From: Acetobacterium fimetarium
Lineage (GTDB): Bacteria > Bacillota > Clostridia > Eubacteriales > Eubacteriaceae
Assembly (NCBI RefSeq): GCF_014284475.1
Contig: NZ_WJBC01000008.1
Coordinates: 1-64,000 of the forward strand
Direction: 5' to 3'
Length of the DNA: 64,000 bases
A program made the position numbers and the translations under genes. How positions within the stretch are numbered: the first letter of the stretch is position 1; the number at the start of each line of letters is the position of its first letter. This document shows positions 34,781 to 44,374 of this stretch, piece by piece. The notes under the pieces are model-generated. The model made no database searches. It was not told the origin of the DNA and saw only the letters and a program-made list of their open reading frames with translations.

Positions 34781-34823
34781 CCCCTCCACCTCCTGCCCTT
34801 ATTAGTTTAATCCGCTGCACGTA

Positions 34824-36152
34824 TTAATAGGTTGAAAGATAGCGATCAATTTCCCAGGGATGGACGGTCTTGATGTAATCCATCCATTCAAGGGTTTTAA
34901 GCTCGATGTAATTATTTGCCAGGTTTTCGCCCAATACTCTTTTGATCAGAGCATCTGATTTCATCGCATCAATTGCTTCGATCAGGGTGATCGGCAGTTC
35001 TTCGATGTTTTTATATTTTTGGGAGTCTTTTAATATTTCATCTTCATCCAGATCCGATTCATCCATCAGCGGCAACTTCTTCTCAATGCCTTCAAGACCT
35101 GCTTCCAGGATCAGCGCAAAGGTCAGATAGGGATTGCACGTGGGATCGGGACTTCTCAGTTCGAATCGGAAGTAATTATCGATCAGGGGCGGTATCCGAA
35201 TCAGTGATGAATGATTGCCGAATCCCCAGGTGATATGCCGGGGCGCTTCCTTGCCACCCGTCAAACGTTTATAGCTGTTGACAAGCGGATTGGCAAAAGC
35301 CGTGATCCCCTTGATATGGGCTAAGACGCCGGCAATAAAATATCCGGCTTCTTCGGTAAGGGTATTGTTTCTGCTTTCAAAGATATCTGTTCCGTCTTTT
35401 ATCAATGAAACATGAATGTGCATGCCGCTGCCCGGTTCATCCACCAGTGGTTTCGGCAGGAATGAGGCATGAACGCCGTTTCGTTGCCCGATGGTTTTGA
35501 CCACGGTTTTAAATGTCATGATATTATCAGCCGAAGAAAGGGCATCGTCATGTTTAAAATCTATTTCATGCTGACCCCGACCTGCTTCATGCCGGGAACT
35601 TTCGATTTCAAAGCCCATGTCTTCCAAAGTCAGACAAATTTCTCTACGGGTGTTTTCTCCCCGATCATAGGGTGCCAAATCAAAATATCCGGCCTGATCG
35701 GTTGGCATGATTGTGGGATCGCCATTCTCATCCTGCCTGAAAAGATAGAATTCACATTCGGCGCTGGTATTAAACTGAAATCCCTCTGCGGCTGCATGTG
35801 CCAGTGTTTCTTTCAAAATCAGGCGGCTATCCGCTTCAAATATTTCACCGTTCGGATAACGGATATCACAAATAATTCGTGCCACCTTCCCCTGTTGCGG
35901 CCGCCATGGTAAAATCTGAATGGTACTGATATCCGGACACAACACTAAATCGGAATGATTGGATTCGGAAAATCCAACTACCAATGAGGCATCAAAGGGA
36001 ATCCCGGTTGCCAGGGCGCGTTGAATTTGCATGGGTGTGATTGCAATATTTCGATTCTGACCGAAAAGATCACAGAATTGAAGTCTGATGAATTTGACAT
36101 CATTTTCCTCAATAAATTCCATCGCATCCATTATTTTTTTCTCTAGGCTCAT
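34824..36152 (-). CDS. glnA: Glutamine synthetase type I
   Basis: 442 residues, the short GSI-alpha form usual in Firmicutes. It joins ammonium to glutamate with ATP. Visible are the beta-grasp N-terminus (FIRLQFCDLFGQNRNIAI), SAECEFYLF, HEAGRGQHEIDFK, GSGMHIHVSL and the C-terminal NPYLTFALILEAGLEGI. There is no adenylylation-site Tyr region typical of longer forms. It shares an operon with the ANTAR protein and is divergent from glnN. Promoter at 36193-36222. Confidence 0.95.
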   Translation of the reverse strand: MSLEKKIMDAMEFIEENDVKFIRLQFCDLFGQNRNIAITPMQIQRALATGIPFDASLVVGFSESNHSDLVLCPDISTIQILPWRPQQGKVARIICDIRYPNGEIFEADSRLILKETLAHAAAEGFQFNTSAECEFYLFRQDENGDPTIMPTDQAGYFDLAPYDRGENTRREICLTLEDMGFEIESSRHEAGRGQHEIDFKHDDALSSADNIMTFKTVVKTIGQRNGVHASFLPKPLVDEPGSGMHIHVSLIKDGTDIFESRNNTLTEEAGYFIAGVLAHIKGITAFANPLVNSYKRLTGGKEAPRHITWGFGNHSSLIRIPPLIDNYFRFELRSPDPTCNPYLTFALILEAGLEGIEKKLPLMDESDLDEDEILKDSQKYKNIEELPITLIEAIDAMKSDALIKRVLGENLANNYIELKTLEWMDYIKTVHPWEIDRYLSTY

Positions 36153-36192
36153 TTTACACCTCCGTTTTTTTTATTATGTACATATAACTATT

Positions 36193-36222
36193 ATGATAAG
36201 GGTTTTCCTTGTCTGGTGTCAA
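36193..36222 (-). promoter_or_regulatory. glnA promoter
   Basis: TTGACA (36217-36222), 18-bp spacer and TATCAT (36193-36198), about 35 nt before the ribosome site. Between here and 36816 I see no gene; short GC-rich hairpins (such as CCGC-TTT-GCGG near 36265) occur. Confidence 0.6.
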
Positions 36223-36816
36223 TTTATAAAAGATTTATTTAGAAGATCTTCAACTGGAAACCGCAAAGCGGATCCCCTGAATACCGCGAATAGCGACCAC
36301 TGAATTGCCGGCGATGCTCTACTTATACTATTTTCATTTATTCTACCCCATCCCGAACTTCATAAACAACGGCATGATTCGGACAACGCTTGTTCTTCTC
36401 TTAATCCTAAACCAACGAAAAACACCTTGCAACCGTCACTGTGGTTGACTGTCAGACGCCTTTGAACATGGCGATCAGATCCAATTCATAGCCTTTGTTT
36501 CAACAAAAAAAAGAACACGGAAATCACCCCCTCTGAAATCTTGTTTTCTCGGAAGACTGAACCCCATTGTTCTTTGCGTATGTCCTAATTCAATTCTGTA
36601 TACAATGTACTTTTTTATATTAAAACACACTTCAGCCCGATATTCAATTCTTATTTTGGGCAATTCCGATTGATAAGGATTTCATTTTTTGGTTAACCCA
36701 ATCTTTTCTTAATGAAGCTGATCCATCGATTTCCGGAATGACAACGTCATCGAAGCCCAGCTTTCTTTAAATATTTTTCTGAAAACTTTTACACCCTTAA
36801 TTCCGAAAAAATTCGC

Positions 36817-36845
36817 TTTACAAGCTATTTGCCATGGTCTATAAT
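36817..36845 (+). promoter_or_regulatory. glnN promoter
   Basis: TTTACA (36817-36822), 17 bp and TATAAT (36840-36845), giving a leader of about 165 nt. Confidence 0.75.
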
Positions 36846-36874
36846 GAAGTCAACTTCATATTGGTGATTATCAA

Positions 36875-36914
36875 AATAGCAATGGTGCTTATTAAACGTT
36901 TAGATACGTTTTTT
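36875..36914 (+). promoter_or_regulatory. Candidate ANTAR target hairpins in the glnN leader
   Basis: First hairpin: stem ending GC/GC with hexaloop AATGGT (A at 1, G at 4, as in known ANTAR targets). Second: perfect 6-bp stem AAACGT/ACGTTT with hexaloop TTAGAT (G at 4) followed by a T tract. The pair would suit the ANTAR protein encoded 2 kb away. The T in position 1 of the second loop is not the usual A. Confidence 0.45.
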
Positions 36915-36945
36915 AGGGCGCCTTTTTTTTGTTTCTATCATTCTT

Positions 36946-36990
36946 TCTAACTGTTGATCTATGCGATTAATGCATGGAGCGACAGTTAGA
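36946..36990 (+). other. Second leader hairpin upstream of glnN
   Basis: 9-bp outer stem TCTAACTGT/ACAGTTAGA, internal loops, and inner CTATGC/GCATGG. It ends about 20 nt before the ribosome site and has no T tract. Confidence 0.55.
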
Positions 36991-37019
36991 ACAAAACTAA
37001 AAAATAGGAGGACACTCAC

Positions 37020-39125
37020 GTGCCAAATACAACTCACGAAAACATCGACGAAATTTTCGGATCAAAAGTTTTTAATGCCGGTGTCATGCGAAAACGCCTG
37101 CCAAAACACATCTACGCTTCACTGCTTAAAACAATGAAAGAGGATCTGCCTCTGGAAGAAAACGTGGCTGAAGTGGTCGCCAATGCCATGAAAGACTGGG
37201 CGCTGGAAATGGGCGCTACCCATTTCACTCACTGGTTCCAGCCGATGACCGGTATCACCGCTGAAAAGCATGACGCCTTCATCACCCCGACCGAAGACGG
37301 TAAGGTCATCATGGAATTCTCCGGCAAAGAACTGGTCAAGGGTGAACCGGATGCCTCATCTTTCCCCTCCGGCGGACTCCGGGCAACCTTTGAAGCCCGC
37401 GGCTATACTGCCTGGGACCCGACCTCCTATGCGTTCATCAAAGGCTCCACCCTGTGCATTCCAACGGTCTTCTGTTCCTACTCCGGTGAAGTGCTGGACA
37501 AGAAAACACCGCTGCTGCGTTCGATGGAAGTCCTCAATACCCATGCGGTCCGCATCCTGCACCTGTTCGGAAAAAATGATGTCAAAAAAGTGACCACCAC
37601 CATCGGTGCCGAACAGGAATACTTCCTGGTCGAACGCGACCTGTTCACACAGCGCAAGGATCTGATCCTCACCGGCCGGACGTTGTTTGGTGCCAAACCG
37701 CCCAAGGGCCAGGAAATGGAAACCCATTACTTCGGCCGTATCCGCGGCCGCGTGGCCAACTACATGGCGGATCTGGACAAGGAACTGTGGAAACTGGGCA
37801 TTGCTTCCAAAACCCGTCACAACGAAGTTGCCCCTTCCCAGCATGAAATGGCTCCCATTTTCACCAACACGAACGTTGCCACGGACAATAATCAGCTGGT
37901 TATGGAATTCATGCAGCGGGTTGCTTATCGCCACGATCTGGCCTGTCTGCTGCATGAAAAACCGTTTGATTTCGTCAACGGCTCCGGAAAACACAACAAC
38001 TTTTCGATGTCCACCAACACCGGTGAGAACCTGCTTACTCCCGGGGATGATCCGGTCAACAACAAACAGTTCCTGCTGTTCCTCTGCGCCTGCATCGAGG
38101 CCGTGAACAAATACAGCGAACTGCTGCGCATCACGGTTGCCAGCGCCGGAAATGACCACCGTCTGGGCGCCAATGAAGCCCCACCGGCCATTGTTTCCAT
38201 TTTCCTCGGCGAACAGCTGACCGCCGCGCTGAAGTCCATCGAAACCGGCAAACCGGTCAAGGAAGCGAAAGACCTCGTGCTTGAAATGGGCGTCACCACC
38301 CTGCCGAAGCTGATCATGGATGCGACGGACCGTAACCGGACCTCGCCATTTGCCTTCACCGGCAATAAGTTCGAGTTCCGGATGCTGGGTTCCAACCAGT
38401 CCATCGCCGGACCGAATATTACGCTCAACACCATCGTCGCCGATGTGCTGTGCGACTATGCCGATACGCTGGAAAAAGCGGCTGACTTCGAAACCGCTCT
38501 GGATGCCCTGCTGCAGAAATCCGTCATTGAAAACAAACGCATCGTCTTCAACGGCAACAACTACTCCGACGAATGGGTTGAAGAAGCTGCTCGTCGCGGT
38601 CTGCCCAACCTGAGAACCACACCGGAAGCCTTGGCTGAATACACGTCCGAAAAGAATGAAAAACTGTTCAGCCGTCACAATATCTACACGCCGGCTGAAC
38701 TGGAATCCCGTTGTGAGATCCATCTGGAAGAATACAGCAAAACCATCAACATTGAAGCCCTGACCATGCTGAACATGGCCAAACGCGAAATCTCGCCGGC
38801 GGTCGTCTCCTACACCAAAGAGGTCTGCGACACCCTGCTGGCGAAAAAATCCTGCGGCGATTTCATCGATGTCTCGGCTGAAACCACGCTGGCCGAACGC
38901 ATTTCCAAACTGTCCGGCGAACTCATCAAAGCCATTGACAGCCTGGAAACCACCCTGGCCGCTGCCCAGAACTGCGAATCGGCTCAGGCTGAAGCCACCT
39001 ATCACTGCAACTCGATTATTCCCGCGATGGAAGCACTCCGCAGCACCGCCGATGCGCTGGAATCCATCGTCGGTAAAGAATACTGGCCATTCCCGAATTA
39101 CGAAGACATTCTATTCTACGTTTAA
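37020..39125 (+). CDS. glnN: Glutamine synthetase type III
   Basis: 701 residues, GSIII family. This class is much longer than GSI and forms large double-ring complexes. Characteristic pieces are HWFQPMTGITAEKHDAFI, SFPSGGLRATFEARGYTAWDP, TIGAEQEYFLVER, FTNTNVATDNNQL, VNGSGKHNNFSM and NDHRLGANEAPPA. It makes glutamine from ammonium and glutamate, adding to the GSI next door. The start codon is GTG after AGGAGG. The gene is unusually GC-rich compared with its flanks, in line with strong expression. Confidence 0.95.
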   Translation: MPNTTHENIDEIFGSKVFNAGVMRKRLPKHIYASLLKTMKEDLPLEENVAEVVANAMKDWALEMGATHFTHWFQPMTGITAEKHDAFITPTEDGKVIMEFSGKELVKGEPDASSFPSGGLRATFEARGYTAWDPTSYAFIKGSTLCIPTVFCSYSGEVLDKKTPLLRSMEVLNTHAVRILHLFGKNDVKKVTTTIGAEQEYFLVERDLFTQRKDLILTGRTLFGAKPPKGQEMETHYFGRIRGRVANYMADLDKELWKLGIASKTRHNEVAPSQHEMAPIFTNTNVATDNNQLVMEFMQRVAYRHDLACLLHEKPFDFVNGSGKHNNFSMSTNTGENLLTPGDDPVNNKQFLLFLCACIEAVNKYSELLRITVASAGNDHRLGANEAPPAIVSIFLGEQLTAALKSIETGKPVKEAKDLVLEMGVTTLPKLIMDATDRNRTSPFAFTGNKFEFRMLGSNQSIAGPNITLNTIVADVLCDYADTLEKAADFETALDALLQKSVIENKRIVFNGNNYSDEWVEEAARRGLPNLRTTPEALAEYTSEKNEKLFSRHNIYTPAELESRCEIHLEEYSKTINIEALTMLNMAKREISPAVVSYTKEVCDTLLAKKSCGDFIDVSAETTLAERISKLSGELIKAIDSLETTLAAAQNCESAQAEATYHCNSIIPAMEALRSTADALESIVGKEYWPFPNYEDILFYV

Positions 39126-39173
39126 ATTGCTCAAAATCAACGAACTCAGAGCCCCCCCTCCTGAGTTCGTTGT

Positions 39174-39203
39174 AAAAAGGCTATCCACCGATAGCCTTTT
39201 TTG
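39174..39203 (+). terminator. Terminator after glnN
   Basis: 12-bp arms AAAAAGGCTATC/GATAGCCTTTTT with T run. A second hairpin, CGAACTCAG/CTGAGTTCG, lies just before it (39141-39169). Confidence 0.85.
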
Positions 39204-39232
39204 TCGTTGTGGGCTTGTTGAGACCAGATCTA

Positions 39233-39262
39233 TTGACATTTTTGCGATTTTTGATTTATAAT
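39233..39262 (+). promoter_or_regulatory. Promoter of the glutamate synthase-like gene
   Basis: TTGACA (39233-39238), 18 bp and TATAAT (39257-39262). The leader is about 110 nt and contains possible hexaloop hairpins (GC-AATGAC-GC, AACAA-TGGGGT-TTGTT) that loosely echo those before glnN. Confidence 0.65.
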
Positions 39263-39378
39263 GATAAAGTAAGTTTTGCAATGACGCTATGTTAAAAACA
39301 ATGGGGTTTGTTACCAAATCAATTGCAATCCTTCACAGTTCAATGACAATTTAATAAAAATTTTCAAGGGGGAAAATT

Positions 39379-40971
39379 ATGAATCTTCAACGACCAAACA
39401 GCAATGATGCCACCGGAACCTCTAATCGTTCCAAAAGTGTAGTACCGTGTTCCGGTATCTGTTCACGATGTATCGACGGATGTCGCGGTAACTGTGAAAT
39501 ATTCAAGGCCACTTTCAGGGGCCGCGAACTGATTTATCCAGGTCCTTTTGGCGATGTGACCGCCGGTGGTGATAAAGATTATCCAATCGATTATTCACAC
39601 TTAAACATTCAAGGTTACGCTCTCGGCGCCAAGGGATTGCCGGGCGGCGCCGTCGGTGACCCAGACAACGCACGCTTTCCAAACGTCAATACGGAAACTG
39701 CTTATGGCTGGGATAAAAAAGTCGCCATGAACGTGCCCATCTTTACCGGCGCATTGGGTTCCACCGAAATCGCCCGCAAGAATTGGGAACATTTTGCCGT
39801 GGGTGCCGCCATTTCCGGCGTAACCATCGTTTGTGGTGAAAACGTCTGCGGGATCGACCCGCGCCTGGTTTTGAATAAAGACAACAAGGTCATTGAAGCA
39901 CCAGACATGGACCGACGAATCGAAGCATACAAGCGCTATCATACCGGCAAGGGTGAAATGCTGATTCAGATGAATGTTGAAGATACGCGTCTGGGCGTTG
40001 CCGAATATATCATCAATAAGCATCATATCGAAACCATTGAACTAAAATGGGGCCAGGGTGCCAAATGCATCGGCGGCGAAATCAAAGTCAATTCGCTCGA
40101 ACGGGCCATGGAGCTCCAGAAAAGAGGCTATATTGTCACGCCTGATCCAATGGATCCCGTTATTCAGAACGCTTTCAACCAGGGCGCGATCAAGGAATTC
40201 GAACGTCACAGCCGTCTCGGATTTATCAGTGAAGAAGGCTTTATCGAAGAAGTTGAACGCCTCAGAGCCCTTGGTTACAAACGCATCACGTTGAAAACAG
40301 GCGCTTACGGCCTGAGAGAATTGGCCATGGCTCTGAAATGGTGTTCAAAAGCCAAAATCGATTTATTGACGATCGATGGTGCTCCCGGCGGAACCGGCAT
40401 GAGCCCCTGGAGAATGATGGAAGAATGGGGTATGCCTTCAATTTACCTGCATTCAGCCGCCTATGAATTTGCAAAAATTTTATCCGATAACGGCGAACGG
40501 GTTCCCGACTTGGCATTTGCCGGCGGCTTCAGCAGCGAAGACGGCGTTTTCAAAGCGCTTGCTCTCGGCGCACCTTTTGTCAAAGCCGTTTGTATGGGCC
40601 GTGCCCTGATGATTCCCGGTATGGTTGGAAAAAACATCGATCAGTGGATGAAGGAAAACAATCTGCCCAAAACCGTCAGTGAATTTGGCTCGACTCCTGA
40701 AGAAATCTTCGTTTGTTACGAAACCGTCAAGAATCTGGTCGGTTCTCAGGAAATCAAGAACATTCCGCTGGGTGCCATCGGCATCTACAGCTACTCTGAC
40801 AAGATTCGTGTCGGTTTACAACAGCTGATGGCTGGTGCCCGCTGCTTTAACATCGACAGCATTACCCGTAATGAATTGATGTCTCTGACCGAAGAATGCG
40901 CAAGCGTAACCAAGATCCCATATCTGATGGAATGCGGCCGCGAAGAAGCACTTGCTATTCTAAAAGGCTGA
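39379..40971 (+). CDS. FMN-binding glutamate synthase-like protein
   Basis: 530 residues, matching only the central FMN/Fe-S domain of GltB (about 150-500), with no glutaminase domain and no gltD nearby. Typical parts are EIKWGQGAKCIGGEIK-like ELKWGQGAKCIGGEIK, TIDGAPGGTGMSPWRMMEEWG and AFAGGFSSEDGVFKALALGAPFVK. The N-terminus has five Cys (CSGICSRCIDGCRGNC), probably another Fe-S site. Such proteins may use ammonium or take electrons from ferredoxin; related domains also make N-methylglutamate. Beside glnN, glutamate formation is the simplest guess. Confidence 0.85.
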   Translation: MNLQRPNSNDATGTSNRSKSVVPCSGICSRCIDGCRGNCEIFKATFRGRELIYPGPFGDVTAGGDKDYPIDYSHLNIQGYALGAKGLPGGAVGDPDNARFPNVNTETAYGWDKKVAMNVPIFTGALGSTEIARKNWEHFAVGAAISGVTIVCGENVCGIDPRLVLNKDNKVIEAPDMDRRIEAYKRYHTGKGEMLIQMNVEDTRLGVAEYIINKHHIETIELKWGQGAKCIGGEIKVNSLERAMELQKRGYIVTPDPMDPVIQNAFNQGAIKEFERHSRLGFISEEGFIEEVERLRALGYKRITLKTGAYGLRELAMALKWCSKAKIDLLTIDGAPGGTGMSPWRMMEEWGMPSIYLHSAAYEFAKILSDNGERVPDLAFAGGFSSEDGVFKALALGAPFVKAVCMGRALMIPGMVGKNIDQWMKENNLPKTVSEFGSTPEEIFVCYETVKNLVGSQEIKNIPLGAIGIYSYSDKIRVGLQQLMAGARCFNIDSITRNELMSLTEECASVTKIPYLMECGREEALAILKG

Positions 40972-41020
40972 TCCGATCACTTTACCATTAAATAAACGTT
41001 GCCCTTGAGCAAGTCGTTTT

Positions 41021-41073
41021 ACCTGCCTTCTGGATTAATGCGAGCATTCATTCAGAAGGCAGGTTTATTTTTT
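41021..41073 (+). terminator. Terminator after the glutamate synthase-like gene
   Basis: 12-bp arms ACCTGCCTTCTG/CAGAAGGCAGGT followed by a T-rich run. Confidence 0.8.
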
Positions 41074-41152
41074 TGTTTTTAACTGCTTTTTAAGAATCCT
41101 TCGATAGAATGAAAGATAATTATTCAGCAAAATAAAAAAGAGGAGCGCAATC

Positions 41153-42373
41153 ATGGGATTAAAAGATCTGTTTAAAGATGTTACCGATCTGGCCAAGGAT
41201 AGTATTGATTCAATTCAGGAAGATATTGCACTTAAAAAAGAAGAACAGCAACGTCTCCGCGCAGAAATGGAAAAACGCATTAAAGGCTTTACCGACACTC
41301 TGCTGGGTCAACTCACCAATAATATCGACCCGCTGGCCCGTCCTTTCATTGATGCCGATGATGCTGAGCTCGTTGCTTTTACCAGCAATTTTTCCACAGA
41401 ACTGCTGTTGCCGGCCAATAGCGCGTCAGCAACTAAAATCGACATGCACCCTGACGAGGAAAAGGTTCTGAAAAATATTCTGAAAACATTCGCCACCTAC
41501 AATCTTCAGGAAAAATTTCTGTTTCAGTTCAAGGATTCAAAAGAACAGATTGTTCTGGTGACAACCACTAATCTCTATTTTAAAGTCATCTTCCCGGAAA
41601 ACACTTCATTTTACAGCATCGGCTCGCTCCCGAAAGAAAAACTGATCGACATCAGTATCAGCCGGGACGATCAGCAGTTCCAGCTTCTGGTCAACAGTGT
41701 GCCGCTGATAACCATGCCGACGGCAGAAATCCAAACTTTTGATTATGTTACCCTGTCAGAATACCTCAGACGCCTCAAAGCAAAAGATTTCGCCATTGAT
41801 GACGAGCAGATCAGTGCTTTTATCCCGCTAAAACTTGACCCGACCACACGGGAAATCACAACCAAATTCGTCACCAGCGGTGAAAAACTGGTCTATTTTG
41901 CCTGGGGATTGAACAGCCTCGGCTCCACGAAATTTCTCATCTGCACCGATCATAAAATTGTTCTGTATGACCGCGAATTGAATACCGACAAGAGCTTCAG
42001 CTATGATGACATCACTTCAATCTCGACTCAGAAAAGCACGGTTTCTTTTCTGGATTTATCGCTCACGCTTGGGATGAACCCGAACGATACCGAAATCCAT
42101 ACCGCCGCTGCCATTGAAACCATCAGCATTCTCTACTCCCGGGAAGCTGAGCGCCTGATCCAGATATACAACCACTACAAAAGCGGTGCTTCCAAAGAAA
42201 CAGCGCCGGCTAGTTCCGATGCTCAGCCGCAAACAGCCGGCGATCAGCAAGCAGACTCACCCCAGGAAGATCCCATCGCGATGATCGAAAAATTAGCCGT
42301 TCTAAAAGAAAAAGGCATTATCAGCGAAGCAGAATTCAATCAGAAAAAGAAAGACTTGCTGGAAAAATTATAA
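41153..42373 (+). CDS. PH-like/SHOCT-domain protein
   Basis: 406 residues, no membrane segment. After a charged N-terminal helix (about 1-45) come two beta-rich parts (about 100-215 and 225-335) reminiscent of bacterial PH domains (KFLICTDHKIVLYDRELNTDKSFSYDDITSIS). A low-complexity linker (about 340-370) precedes a C-terminal SHOCT motif (IEKLAVLKEKGIISEAEFNQKKKDLLEKL region, split here for length). Function unknown; the SHOCT tail often mediates oligomerisation. Confidence 0.75.
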   Translation: MGLKDLFKDVTDLAKDSIDSIQEDIALKKEEQQRLRAEMEKRIKGFTDTLLGQLTNNIDPLARPFIDADDAELVAFTSNFSTELLLPANSASATKIDMHPDEEKVLKNILKTFATYNLQEKFLFQFKDSKEQIVLVTTTNLYFKVIFPENTSFYSIGSLPKEKLIDISISRDDQQFQLLVNSVPLITMPTAEIQTFDYVTLSEYLRRLKAKDFAIDDEQISAFIPLKLDPTTREITTKFVTSGEKLVYFAWGLNSLGSTKFLICTDHKIVLYDRELNTDKSFSYDDITSISTQKSTVSFLDLSLTLGMNPNDTEIHTAAAIETISILYSREAERLIQIYNHYKSGASKETAPASSDAQPQTAGDQQADSPQEDPIAMIEKLAVLKEKGIISEAEFNQKKKDLLEKL

Positions 42374-42397
42374 ACGATCATTTATTTTACTCTCAAA

Positions 42398-42437
42398 AAC
42401 AAATAACCGAGGTCATAAAACCACGGTTGTTTGTTTT
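42398..42437. terminator. Convergent terminator
   Basis: CAAATAACCG...CGGTTGTTTG imperfect hairpin with T run on the plus strand, between the SHOCT gene and the BCCT gene facing it. Confidence 0.65.
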
Positions 42438-42449
42438 TTATTGTCAAAT

Positions 42450-44111
42450 TTAATTTTCAATTTCTTCTTCGCTGTTTTCAGCCACCGCATTTTTTTTATT
42501 TTTTATCGCCGTTACTACTTCTTTTTTAAAGGCTTCCTCCGCTTGCATCAGCGGATCCTGACGAACCATCCTGATGGTCGAATAACACATCGCAAACATG
42601 ATAAAAATAAATGGAAACACCGCAACAATCGGAACGGTTTGTACCGCATCCAGTCCCCCCATAATAATCAGGATCCCTGCCGACAATGCCAATGCGATTC
42701 CCCATAACAGCTTGAGACTGGTTCTTGGCGAATCATTTCCGCCGCTGGAGAGCATCCCCAATACAATGGTCGCGGAATCGGTGGAAACGACAAAAAATGT
42801 AAATACGACGAAAAGAATCACGACGGTTGTGACTTCGCTTAAAGGGAATTGATGGAAAAGCACAAATATACCGCTGGCAACGTCTGAAGTAATGGCTGTT
42901 TCAATCAGTCCCTTTGTCGCCGCTTCAAGTTCAAAATTAAGTGCTGTCGAACCGAATATATCAAAGAAGATCATATCGAATATCGCTGGTACAACAATGC
43001 CTGCAAATACAAATTCCCTGATCGTTCTGCCTTTAGAAATTTTTGCAATGAACATTCCCACAAAAGGTGCCCATGAAATCCACCACGCCCAATAAAAGAT
43101 TGTCCAGCTGTTTAGCCATCCTGCTTGCTCAACGGGATCTGTCCATGTGCTCATCCTGATAAAATTCTGTACATATAATCCCGATGCGTTGACAAAGTTA
43201 TCTAAAATATATTTTGTGGGTCCAATTAAAAATAAAAACAATAGCAATCCCAGACAGGCAATCATGCTGATATCCGAGCCAACTTTTATGCCTTTATCAA
43301 TTGGCAGGCATGCCGATGCCAGATAAGCAGCCGCTACGATAACCAGAATAATTATGTAAGCTTCGTTATTCATCGTGATTCCATAATTGAATGAGAGCCC
43401 GGCTCCCAACTCCATTGTCCCCAATCCAACGGTTGTTGATACCCCAAAAAAGGTAATACATAAGGCTACAATATCAATGAATTTACCGATCGGGCCGTAA
43501 ATCTGATCCCCTAAAATCGGATAAAAGCAGGAACTGACAAGGGCGGGCAATCCTTTTCTGAAAATCACCAGACCCATGGGAATTCCCACAACAACATAGA
43601 TAGCCCAGGGGCTGATTCCCCAATGCAGAAATGAAATCGCCATCGACCATTCAGCTGCCTGAGTACTTCCCGAAGCACCGGCATATGCCGGACCATTTAG
43701 AAAATGAGAGACCGTTTCTGCCACCGACCAGTAGATGAGTCCGACCCCCATGCCGGCTCCAAACAGCATGGAAAACCATGAAAAATTTGAAAACTCTGGT
43801 TTATCATCATCTTTTCCGAATTTAATTTTGCCGTATTTACTTATAGCAAGGACAAAACAAAAAACAACAAAAAAGAGCACCCCTGCTTCGTACATCCAAC
43901 CCCAATTGGAAACGGTTACTGAAAGAACCTGCCCCAACACTACAGATAATGAATTGTTGTCCAAAGCGCCCCAAAGAATAAATCCAAAACATATTATTGC
44001 AGAAATAATGAATACTGCTGAATCCAAATGGCCAAAAATCCCCCAATTATTTGTAACCTCGGCTCTGTCTCTGGGGATAAAATCGCCTGTTTGATTATTT
44101 CTGCTTTTCAT
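42450..44111 (-). CDS. BCCT-family quaternary amine transporter 1
   Basis: 553 residues with twelve expected membrane helices. The BCCT signature WTIFYWAWWISWAPFVGMF followed by AKISKGRTIREF is present, as are GAGMGVGLIYWSVAE and FHWGIS-like LHWGISPWAIYV. The family carries betaine, carnitine or choline by sodium or proton symport. It follows the methyltransferase operon after a terminator-like hairpin, so it could be a separate unit or receive read-through. Substrate unknown. Confidence 0.92.
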   Translation of the reverse strand: MKSRNNQTGDFIPRDRAEVTNNWGIFGHLDSAVFIISAIICFGFILWGALDNNSLSVVLGQVLSVTVSNWGWMYEAGVLFFVVFCFVLAISKYGKIKFGKDDDKPEFSNFSWFSMLFGAGMGVGLIYWSVAETVSHFLNGPAYAGASGSTQAAEWSMAISFLHWGISPWAIYVVVGIPMGLVIFRKGLPALVSSCFYPILGDQIYGPIGKFIDIVALCITFFGVSTTVGLGTMELGAGLSFNYGITMNNEAYIIILVIVAAAYLASACLPIDKGIKVGSDISMIACLGLLLFLFLIGPTKYILDNFVNASGLYVQNFIRMSTWTDPVEQAGWLNSWTIFYWAWWISWAPFVGMFIAKISKGRTIREFVFAGIVVPAIFDMIFFDIFGSTALNFELEAATKGLIETAITSDVASGIFVLFHQFPLSEVTTVVILFVVFTFFVVSTDSATIVLGMLSSGGNDSPRTSLKLLWGIALALSAGILIIMGGLDAVQTVPIVAVFPFIFIMFAMCYSTIRMVRQDPLMQAEEAFKKEVVTAIKNKKNAVAENSEEEIEN

Positions 44112-44288
44112 GAGAATTCTCCTTCCCGGATCAATTTTCCTTTTCCACCATACGCAATTAAAACGTTTGCAGAAACATAGAGAATCATACCTCCACCTTC
44201 TTTACTGTTGTATATGATCAGTATATTTATTATTTCTTTAGTCTTTCAGACCAGTTTATCATCATTTCATTTTCAATTTCTTAGTGAG

Positions 44289-44327
44289 TTAGCGCCAAAA
44301 ATATACTTTGTAAATTTTTGGCGCTAA
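44289..44327 (-). terminator. Hairpin after the corrinoid protein gene
   Basis: 14-bp arms TTAGCGCCAAAAAT/ATTTTTGGCGCTAA. T tract weak. It lies between mtgC-like and the BCCT gene downstream. Confidence 0.65.
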
Positions 44328-44374
44328 TCTCTGGATTATTTTTTATTATATCATACAGTATTGGAAGATGCTGT

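Noticed and set aside
36475-36663. 62-codon open frame between glnA and glnN
   Set aside because: No ribosome site and no recognisable family; the spacer looks non-coding.
37356-39005. 549-codon open frame opposite glnN
   Set aside because: It is a mirror of the GC-rich, strongly biased glnN codons; the plus-strand protein is an unmistakable GSIII.
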